Shown here piece by piece: positions 34,193 through 42,251 of a stretch of 64,000 nucleotides of DNA; position 1 is the stretch's first letter, and each line of letters opens with the position of its first letter. The position numbers were made by a program, and so were the translations under genes. This DNA comes from Labrys sedimenti (lineage in GTDB: Bacteria; Pseudomonadota; Alphaproteobacteria; Rhizobiales; Labraceae), in assembly GCF_034424805.1 (NCBI RefSeq), contig NZ_JAXOUF010000003.1, positions 496,001 through 560,000 of the forward strand, given 5' to 3'. The notes under the pieces are model-generated. The model did no database searches, was not told the origin of the DNA, and saw only the letters and a program-made list of their open reading frames with translations.

Positions 34193-34987
34193 TCAGCCCA
34201 GCAGCAGGCTGTCGTCGTCGAGCTGTTCGCCGCGCACCTTGCTGAACAGCTTGAGGAGATCGGGAACATCAAGGCCCTTGCGATGCTCGGCGTCGAGATC
34301 GAAGGCGACCTGGCCTTCATGCAGCATCACCGTGCGGGTGCCGTAGTCGAGGGCATGTCGCATCGAATGGGTCACCATCAGCGCGGTAAGCTGCTGCTCC
34401 TCGACGATCTTGCGGGTGAGCTCGAGCACGAAGTCGGCAGTGCGCGGATCGAGCGCCGCCGTGTGCTCGTCGAGCAGCAGGATCTTCATGCCGGTCAGCG
34501 TCGCCATCAAGAGGCTGACGGCCTGGCGCTGGCCGCCGGAGAGCAGGCCCATGGAATCGCCGAGGCGGTTTTCGAGGCCGAGGCCGAGGATCGACAGCTT
34601 GTCGCGGAACAGGGCCCGCCGCGTCCCGTTGAGCGAGGTGCCGAGGCCGCGCGAGCGCCCGCGCGCGAAGGCGAGTGCCATGTTTTCCTCGATCGACAGC
34701 CTCTCGCAGGTGCCGGCCATCGGATCCTGGAACACGCGAGCGATCAGCCCGGCGCGGCGGGCCGTGGGCCAGCGCTGCACGTCGACGCCCTCGATGACGA
34801 TGCGGCCGCGCTCGGCCTGGGCGTCGCCGCTCAACACGTTGAGCAGCGTGGACTTCCCGGCGCCGTTGGAGCCGATCACCGTGACGAACTGGCCGGTCGG
34901 GATGGTCAGCGAAAGCCCGCGCAAGGCACGGTTTTCCAGAGGCGTGCCGCGGCCGAAGGTGACGTGGATGTCCTTGATCTCGATCAT
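34193..34987 (-). CDS. ABC transporter ATP-binding protein (TrpZ-like)
   Basis: 264-residue ATPase: Walker A IGSNGAGKSTLLNVLSGD, signature LLSGGQRQAVSLLMAT, Walker B ILLLDEHTAALDP, with the His of VTHSMRHAL. The VFQDPMAGTCERLSIEENMALAFARG region is characteristic of the TrpXYZ/YtbC-like importers with an ABC permease of the branched-chain type and TrpX-type binding proteins. It is the last gene of the operon binding protein(s), permease, ATPase. Confidence 0.9.
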   Translation of the reverse strand: MIEIKDIHVTFGRGTPLENRALRGLSLTIPTGQFVTVIGSNGAGKSTLLNVLSGDAQAERGRIVIEGVDVQRWPTARRAGLIARVFQDPMAGTCERLSIEENMALAFARGRSRGLGTSLNGTRRALFRDKLSILGLGLENRLGDSMGLLSGGQRQAVSLLMATLTGMKILLLDEHTAALDPRTADFVLELTRKIVEEQQLTALMVTHSMRHALDYGTRTVMLHEGQVAFDLDAEHRKGLDVPDLLKLFSKVRGEQLDDDSLLLG

Positions 34988-34997
34988 CGCCGCCTCC

Positions 34998-35939
34998 TTA
35001 CTTGGATACTGACTTGGGCGCGGACGCGAAGATCGCGCGCAGGCGGGGGAACTGGCTCGGCAGGATCAGCGCCAGGCCGACCAGAACCGAGGTCACCAGG
35101 TTCTGGTCGCTGGAATTGAGCCCGATCGAGCGCGACCATTCGGAATTGAGCGCCAGCGCGATGGCGAGGCGATAGAGGATGGCGCCGACGATGCAGGCGA
35201 CCAGCAGCCAGGCGATCGAGCGGGTACGGAACAAGGTCTCGCCGAGGATGACCGCTGCGAGGCCGCCGACGATGGTGCCGGTGCCGAGCGTGATGTCGGC
35301 AAAGCCGCTGGTCTGGGCGAACAGGGCGCCGGCAAGGGCGACGAGGGCGTTCGAGATCGCCATGCCGACATAATTGTGCAGCTGGGTGGAGACGCCCTGC
35401 GCCCGCGCCATGCGCGGATTGGCGCCGGTCGCCCGCATGGCGAGGCCGAATTCGGAATTGAGGAACCAGCTGAGCAGGGCCCAGACGACGAGCACGATGA
35501 CGCCGAGCATCCAGACCTTCAGCTGATAGGAAGGCGGCGCCCAGCCGAGGATCGCGGTCAGATGGTCGCGCGTCCAGGTCACCAACGTCTCCTGGTTGAG
35601 CAGGGGGACGTTGGGCTTGCCCATGATGCGCAGATTGATCGAGTAGAGCGCCGTCATGGTCAGGATGCTGGCCAGCAATTGCAGGATGCGGAAGCGGATA
35701 TTGAGCCAGGCCGTCATCGCCCCGGCGAGGGCGCCGGCCACGATGGCGAGCGCCGTGGCCGAGAAGGGATCGAGGCCGGCCACGATGGCGGCGGCGGCCG
35801 TGGCGGCGCCGAGCGGATAGGAACCGTCAACCGTCAAGTCGGGAAAATCGAGCACCCGGAACGACAAAAACACGCCCAGCGCGATCAGCGCATAGATCAG
35901 GCCGATTTCAATCGAACCGATAAAAGCGAAAAGGCTCAT
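34998..35939 (-). CDS. ABC transporter permease (TrpY-like)
   Basis: 313-residue integral membrane protein of the LivH/branched-chain-like permease family (COG4120 type) with about eight hydrophobic segments: IGLIYALIALGVFLSFRVLDFPDLTVDGSYPLG at the N-terminus, and the coupling region ATGANPRMARAQGVSTQLHNYVGMAISN, where the MRATGxNxxMARAqG motif is family-typical. It is followed by the ATPase gene after 10 bp. Confidence 0.92.
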   Translation of the reverse strand: MSLFAFIGSIEIGLIYALIALGVFLSFRVLDFPDLTVDGSYPLGAATAAAAIVAGLDPFSATALAIVAGALAGAMTAWLNIRFRILQLLASILTMTALYSINLRIMGKPNVPLLNQETLVTWTRDHLTAILGWAPPSYQLKVWMLGVIVLVVWALLSWFLNSEFGLAMRATGANPRMARAQGVSTQLHNYVGMAISNALVALAGALFAQTSGFADITLGTGTIVGGLAAVILGETLFRTRSIAWLLVACIVGAILYRLAIALALNSEWSRSIGLNSSDQNLVTSVLVGLALILPSQFPRLRAIFASAPKSVSK

Positions 35940-36006
35940 GCATCAATCCCAACACAATAGCGGGTCACGGGTGAATTGCGACGGCCCTGGTGCTCGACCG
36001 ATCGGG

Positions 36007-36092
36007 CGTCATTGCGAGCGTAGCGAAGCAATCCAGGGCCGGAATGCGTTGTACGCGGATGTGTGGATTGCTTCGCTACGCTCGCAATGACG
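36007..36092. repeat. 29-bp inverted repeat, ATTGCGAGCGTAGCGAAGC family, copy 2
   Basis: Perfect 29-bp arms at 36007-36035 and 36064-36092. Relative to 22169-22244 one base is changed in the left arm (G to T) and the matching base in the right arm (C to A). It lies between the first binding-protein gene and the permease gene of one apparent operon. Confidence 0.85.
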
Positions 36093-36121
36093 CATGAGTC
36101 AATCACTACCGCCCGCGCATC

Positions 36122-37102
36122 CTACTTTGCGACGTCCTTGGCACGTGCCAATACGGCTTGCGGCAGGGGCGCTCCCATCTTCTCGGCCGCCTTGGAGTTG
36201 ACGACCAGGCTGACGCCCTTGGAGTTCTCGACTGGGATGTCGCCCGGCTTCTCGCCTTTGAGGATGCGGGCCGCGACATGGCCGGCCTGACGGCCGATCT
36301 CGAACTGGTCGAGGCCGAGAGCGGCGACCGCGCCACGCCCGACGCTGTCGGGATCGCTGGCGAATACCGGCAGGCGGCTGTCGAAGCCGACCTGCAGCAC
36401 CGATTCCAGGGCCGACACCACCAGATTGTCGTTGGGAATGTAGATCGCATCGGCCTTGCCCACCAGGCTCTGGGCGGCGGCGCCGACATCGGAGGATTTG
36501 GTGGCGGGCGAGGGCAGGATCTCGAAGCCGCGTTCGCCTGCCAGCTTGCGCAGCGCCTCGATCACCGACAGGCTGTTGACCTCGCCGGAATTGTAGACGA
36601 CGCCCACGACCTTGGCCTTGGGCAAGACTTCCTTGATCAGGTCGAGCTGCCCGGCCGCCGGCGGAAAGTCGCTGACGCCGGTGATGTTGCCGCCTGGCTT
36701 GTCGAGGGTCTTGATCAATTGCGCGCCGAGCGGATCGGTGACGGCGGCGAAGACGACGGGGATGTCCTTGGTCGCCGCGGCGACGGCCTGGGAAGAGGGC
36801 GTGGTGATCGGTACGATCACCGCCGGGGCCTCGCCGACGAATTTCTGGGCGATCTGGGCTGCTGTCGCCGGGTTGCCCTGGGCGGATTCGTAGAGGACGG
36901 TGATGGCCTCACCCTCTGCATAGCCCTTGTCCTTGAGGCCGGCCTTCACACCCTCGCGGATGGCGTTGAGCGAGGGATGCTCGACGATGGCGGTGATGGC
37001 GACCACGGGCTTGTCCGCGGCAGCAGCCGTCGGAATCAGGCTGCCTTGGGCCAGGCTGGCTAAGAGAACGGCTGCTAGGCCGAAGGAGCGGAGGGGGATC
37101 AT
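36122..37102 (-). CDS. ABC transporter substrate-binding protein (TrpX-like), paralogue 1
   Basis: 326 residues; residues 1-28 are a Sec signal peptide (MIPLRSFGLAAVLLASLAQG ... AAAA). The mature part is a periplasmic binding protein of the COG2984 (TrpX/YtbE) type: VAITAIVEHPSLNAIREGVK, NPATAAQIAQKFVGEAPAVIV, VFAAVTDPLGAQLI, NITGVSDFPP. Family ligands include tryptophan/tyrosine; the ligand here is unknown. It is a close paralogue of the next upstream gene. It is separated from the permease gene by the 36007-36092 repeat. Confidence 0.9.
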   Translation of the reverse strand: MIPLRSFGLAAVLLASLAQGSLIPTAAAADKPVVAITAIVEHPSLNAIREGVKAGLKDKGYAEGEAITVLYESAQGNPATAAQIAQKFVGEAPAVIVPITTPSSQAVAAATKDIPVVFAAVTDPLGAQLIKTLDKPGGNITGVSDFPPAAGQLDLIKEVLPKAKVVGVVYNSGEVNSLSVIEALRKLAGERGFEILPSPATKSSDVGAAAQSLVGKADAIYIPNDNLVVSALESVLQVGFDSRLPVFASDPDSVGRGAVAALGLDQFEIGRQAGHVAARILKGEKPGDIPVENSKGVSLVVNSKAAEKMGAPLPQAVLARAKDVAK

Positions 37103-37196
37103 GGCGCGGCGTGCTCGGAATGGGTTGATCTTATGAGGGCGGCCGCGTTGCGCGGCCGCCTGTCCGGTTATGATGATCCGGATTGCTTGACGACGG

Positions 37197-38162
37197 TCAC
37201 TTTACGACGGTCTTGGCCTTGGCGACCAGATCTGCCGGCAATGTCACGCCCATCGGGCCGGCGGTCTTCTGGTTAAGGAAGAGATCGGTGGCCGAGGGGA
37301 AGGCGACAGGAATGGCGCTGGGCTTCTCGCCCTTGAGGATACGGACCACCATCTCGCCGGCCAGCACGCCGGACTTGAAATAGTCAACGCCGATGGAAGC
37401 CACCGCGCCGCGCTCGACGCCGTTGGTGTCACCGGAGAAGACGGGGATCTTGTTCTCGGTGCCGACCGTGATCACCGCTTCCAGGGCCGAGACCACCAGA
37501 TTGTCGGTGGGCACGAAGATGGCGTCGGCCTTGCCGATCAGGCTCTGCGCCGCGGCGCCGACATCGGCCGACTTGGTGGCCGGTGCCTCGATCGTCTCGA
37601 AGCCGAGGGCGGCGGTTGCCTTCTTCATATTCTCGAGCTGGACCACCGAATTGGCCTCGCCCGGATTGTAGATGAAGCCGATCTTCTTGGCGTTGGGGGC
37701 GACTGCCTGAATCAGCTTGAGCTGATCGGGCATCGGGGTCGCGTCGGTCACGCCGGTGACGTTGCCTTCGGGCTTAGCCGGATCCTTGACGAGCTGGGCG
37801 GCGACCGGATCGGTCACGGCGGTGAATACGATCGGGATGTCCTTGGTCGCGGCCAAGGCAGCCTGGGCCGACGGGGTGGCGATGCCGACGATCACGTCCG
37901 CTTTCTCGCCGACATATTTCTGGGCGATCTGCGCGGCGGTGGCGGGGCTGCCCTGCGCCGTCTCGAACTGGAAGGTGAGGGTGTCGCCGTCCTTGTAGCC
38001 GGCATCCTCCAGCGCCTTCTTGACACCGTCGCGGGCAGCATTGAGAGCCGGATGCTCGACGATCGAGGTGACGGCCACGGTCTTCTTGTCGGCAGCAAAG
38101 GCGACGCTGCCGAGGAGGGCGAGTGCCACGCCGGCTACGAGTGTCAAACGATTGATATGCAT
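37197..38162 (-). CDS. ABC transporter substrate-binding protein (TrpX-like), paralogue 2
   Basis: 321 residues with a Sec signal peptide (HINRLTLVAGVALALLGSVAFAADKK). It is colinear with paralogue 1 over its full length (VAVTSIVEHPALNAARDGVK; NPGEANS where the other has NSGEVNS; PATKSADVGAAAQSLIGKADAIFVPTDNLVVSALE). The ATG at 38162 follows GGGGGA; an upstream start would add 22 non-signal-like residues. It is the first gene of the operon, so this copy is probably made in the largest amount. Confidence 0.9.
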   Translation of the reverse strand: MHINRLTLVAGVALALLGSVAFAADKKTVAVTSIVEHPALNAARDGVKKALEDAGYKDGDTLTFQFETAQGSPATAAQIAQKYVGEKADVIVGIATPSAQAALAATKDIPIVFTAVTDPVAAQLVKDPAKPEGNVTGVTDATPMPDQLKLIQAVAPNAKKIGFIYNPGEANSVVQLENMKKATAALGFETIEAPATKSADVGAAAQSLIGKADAIFVPTDNLVVSALEAVITVGTENKIPVFSGDTNGVERGAVASIGVDYFKSGVLAGEMVVRILKGEKPSAIPVAFPSATDLFLNQKTAGPMGVTLPADLVAKAKTVVK

Positions 38163-38463
38163 GTGGTTGTTTCCCCCTTGCTCGCGAATTTCCCGCCGGG
38201 TGGCGGCCATTCGGGGCTTGTAAGGCACAACCGATCAACCAAACGCTGCGGCAATGCAAGATGCTCATGCGCCGGAAAGGGGAAAAATTCACCAGACGAG
38301 CAAGAGCGCCCGTTTAGGCGCCCTTTTTGGAAAGATTATTAAGCTGGAACGGTCCAACGCGAAATCTTGCCTGTGTATCGTCAGCGCCAGCTTTGCAGGC
38401 CGAGCAGCTTTTTGCCGAGCGGCGTAAGGTCGATAAAGCAATCTTACTTTGCGGATGGAGCTC

Positions 38464-38491
38464 CCCATGCCGGTCTTCAGACCGGCATGGG
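38464..38491. repeat. Perfect 13-bp hairpin
   Basis: CCCATGCCGGTCT (38464-38476) and AGACCGGCATGGG (38479-38491) with a two-base spacer form an almost uninterrupted palindrome. No T-run follows on either strand. Confidence 0.6.
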
Positions 38492-38513
38492 CCCCTGATG
38501 TCGCCGAGGGACC

Positions 38514-38556
38514 TAAAAAGAAAGGGCGCGAAACCCCTTGAGGTCGCGCCCTTTCT
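38514..38556 (-). terminator. Intrinsic terminator of rpsA
   Basis: On the minus strand AGAAAGGGCGCGA (38556-38544) pairs with TCGCGCCCTTTCT (38531-38519) over 13 bp with a 12-base loop and is followed at once by a run of five T (38519-38515). It lies 50 bp after the rpsA stop. Confidence 0.85.
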
Positions 38557-38605
38557 GCAATCGTGACGGTTCCGAGAGCTGGCTGAGAAGCCAGCGGTCC
38601 CGGAC

Positions 38606-40303
<1,698 letters not shown>

Positions 40304-40617
40304 ATGTTTTCCTGGCGCCGGCGGTTGGTGTTGATCATCGTTTCCGGACTGCGGCAGGGCTGCTGGAGCAGCCACAGGCGGAGTGCTTTTGAGAAAAAAC
40401 ACAGCCGGCCGGCGCAAGGCCCGCAAGGCGGAAACGTCTTTCTGGTCTATTTTTCGAACGCCCGTCACATCTGCGATGGCGGCTGAGCGTCAGATGGGCG
40501 GTTCCATATCAAGATGGAAGGGGCGGAGCAAGGCGAAACGCGATTTTTCGCCGCTTTCCAGCCAGGAATCCTGCAAAAAACGCCGATGGGCGCCACCAGC
40601 CCGCCGGCGAGCGCCGA
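40304..40617. other. Leader/intergenic region upstream of rpsA
   Basis: These 314 bases contain the rpsA promoter and leader and the end of the cupin gene's transcript. I see no convincing coding sequence, no cmk remnant and no clear promoter match. Short runs of T and A near 40395-40460 lower the local GC. Confidence 0.4.
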
Positions 40618-40983
40618 TTATTCCGGCATCGCCTGCTGCAGCACGCTGGGCGCGCCGGTGCGATAGTCCTCGCGCAGGGGATGGAAGACGTCCATCGTAC
40701 GGCAATCCGTCAGGGCCCGGCCGGAATGCGGGGCGTTCGGCGGCACCACCGCGACCATGCCAGGTTTCAGCACCGTGGTCAGGCCGTCCACGGTGACTTC
40801 CAGTTCGCCTTCGAACTGATGCACCACTTGTTCATGCGGATGGGAATGCAGCGGCAACGTGGCACCCGCATCGATCTGCCAGAGCACGAAGGTCATCGAG
40901 CCCGAATGCATGAAGCGACCGTGGAAGCCCGGAATCACCGTGCGAGGCTCGATCTTGTCCCAGTCGAAGAGGGTGCCGGGCAT
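40618..40983 (-). CDS. Cupin-domain protein
   Basis: 121-residue single-domain cupin with the metal-binding motif 1 PLHSHPHEQVVHQFEGELEV (two His, Glu, further His) and motif 2 VPPNAPHSGRAL. The start at 40983 follows GGGGA. It is the last gene of the formate dehydrogenase operon, 32 bp after fdsD. The function is unknown; it is not a standard Fds component. Confidence 0.88.
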   Translation of the reverse strand: MPGTLFDWDKIEPRTVIPGFHGRFMHSGSMTFVLWQIDAGATLPLHSHPHEQVVHQFEGELEVTVDGLTTVLKPGMVAVVPPNAPHSGRALTDCRTMDVFHPLREDYRTGAPSVLQQAMPE

Positions 40984-41015
40984 GGAAATCCCCTGGATGC
41001 CTGCGATCCCGGAGT

Positions 41016-41270
41016 TCACGCCTTTTCGCGCAGGCTTTCCAGGGCCTTCCTGACCAAGGGGTCGATGCCCTCGCCGCCGGCATCCAGATGTTCGAAGATC
41101 TGGTTGCGCATGCGCGGTTCCCAGAATTTGCGGATGTGCTCGGCGATGCCGGACACCCGCACCTCCTCGCGCTGGGATGCGAAGAACAAGCCGATCTGGT
41201 TGGCCATCCTCACCAGCTTGGCGGACGGGTCATGCGCGTGGCCCTCATGCGCGGATTCATCATGCGACAT
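41016..41270 (-). CDS. fdsD: Formate dehydrogenase delta subunit
   Basis: 84 residues: KLVRMANQIGLFFASQREEV, GIAEHIRKFWEPRMRNQIFEHLDAGG and LVRKALESL are typical of FdsD, a small subunit needed for active FdsABG enzyme. The N-terminus is His-rich (MSHDESAHEGHAHD). It overlaps the fdhD stop by 11 bp. Confidence 0.93.
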   Translation of the reverse strand: MSHDESAHEGHAHDPSAKLVRMANQIGLFFASQREEVRVSGIAEHIRKFWEPRMRNQIFEHLDAGGEGIDPLVRKALESLREKA

Positions 41271-42090
41271 GGGCGAGTTTCTCCGGAACGATGCGGTGGG
41301 GATGGGTGAAGATCTCGAAGCCGTCGGAGCGGGCGATGCCGACCAGCGTGATGCCGGCTTCCTCGGCGGTGCGGATGGCGAGAGCCGTGGGAGCAGAAAC
41401 CGCCACGACGATGGATGCCCCCATCATCGCCGATTTCTGCACCATTTCCACCGAGATCCGGCTGGTGAGAATGACGATGCCCGGCAGGCCTTGCGGTGCG
41501 GGAGCGATGGAACGCCGGGCCAGCGCGCCGGCGAGCTTGTCGAGCGCATTGTGCCGACCGACATCCTCGCGAAGGGCGACGAGGCCGTCAGCCTTGGTCC
41601 AGAAAGCCGCGGCGTGCACGGCGCGGGTCTGCCGGTTCAGGATTTGGGCGGGTGTGAGCGAGGCGAGGGCGGTTTCGATATCGGCCGGCGACATTTTGAG
41701 ATCGCCGCCGACCGTTTGTGGCTTGCGTACCGCCTCGGTCAGGCTGTCGATGCCGCACAGGCCACAGCCCGTGGGGCCGGCCAGCATGCGTCGGCGGGCG
41801 GCGAGCGCGGTGCCGCGATCGCCCTTGAGCCACATGCGCAATTCGACGCCTTCCGCGTAATCGACGCGCTCGAACTCGGTGACGTCGCCGAGTGTGGTGA
41901 TAATGCCCTCGGTGAGGGAAAAGCCGTAGGCGAAATCCTCGAGATCGACGGGGCTGCCCATCATCACAGCATGGGAACCGCCGTCATAGACCAGGGAGAT
42001 GGCCGTCTCCTCGGGAACGCTGCGCTCGCCCGGCGTGAACAAGCCCTCACGCCAGGCAAGGCGGGAGATGGTGCGGACGGGATCGGTCAT
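41260..42090 (-). CDS. fdhD: Formate dehydrogenase accessory sulfurtransferase FdhD
   Basis: 276-residue FdhD/FdsC: transfers sulfur to the bis-MGD cofactor before insertion into formate dehydrogenase. The family motif GPTGCGLCGIDS carries the CxxC cysteines; VGRHNALDKLAGA and ILTSRISVEMVQKSAMMG follow. I placed the start at MTDPVRT (42090) because the upstream part of the frame is the intergenic repeat 42102-42243. Confidence 0.94.
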   Translation of the reverse strand: MTDPVRTISRLAWREGLFTPGERSVPEETAISLVYDGGSHAVMMGSPVDLEDFAYGFSLTEGIITTLGDVTEFERVDYAEGVELRMWLKGDRGTALAARRRMLAGPTGCGLCGIDSLTEAVRKPQTVGGDLKMSPADIETALASLTPAQILNRQTRAVHAAAFWTKADGLVALREDVGRHNALDKLAGALARRSIAPAPQGLPGIVILTSRISVEMVQKSAMMGASIVVAVSAPTALAIRTAEEAGITLVGIARSDGFEIFTHPHRIVPEKLAHVA

Positions 42091-42101
42091 GGCGCCGCTC
42101 T

Positions 42102-42243
42102 CCTTCTCCCCTTGCGGGAGAAGGTGGTCAAAGGCCGGATGAGGGGTCGGAACGCCCCATCCGCTTTTTGCGTGCTCACCCAATCCAGATAGGTCACGAG
42201 ACCCCTCATCCCCTGCCGGGACCTTCTCCCGCAAGGGGAGAAG
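42102..42243. repeat. Intergenic repeat, CTTCTCCCCTTG type, copy 3
   Basis: Complete element with 20-bp-class outer arms (CCTTCTCCCCTTGCGGGAG against CTCCCGCAAGGGGAGAAGG) and inner GGATGAGGGG / CCCCTCATCC. It sits inside the fds operon, between fdsA and fdhD, so it is transcribed as part of that mRNA and could modulate expression of the distal genes. Confidence 0.85.
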
Positions 42244-42251
42244 GATACTGG

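Larger units (their letters stand above)
38163..38605. other. Intergenic region between rpsA and the TrpX-like operon
   Basis: The 443 bases hold three hairpins: GCGCC-CGTTTA-GGCGC followed by CTTTTT at about 38309-38329, a 13-bp perfect hairpin at 38464-38491, and the rpsA terminator at 38519-38556. The promoter of the binding-protein operon must lie in the left part. No convincing reading frame is seen. An RNA gene cannot be excluded. Confidence 0.5.
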
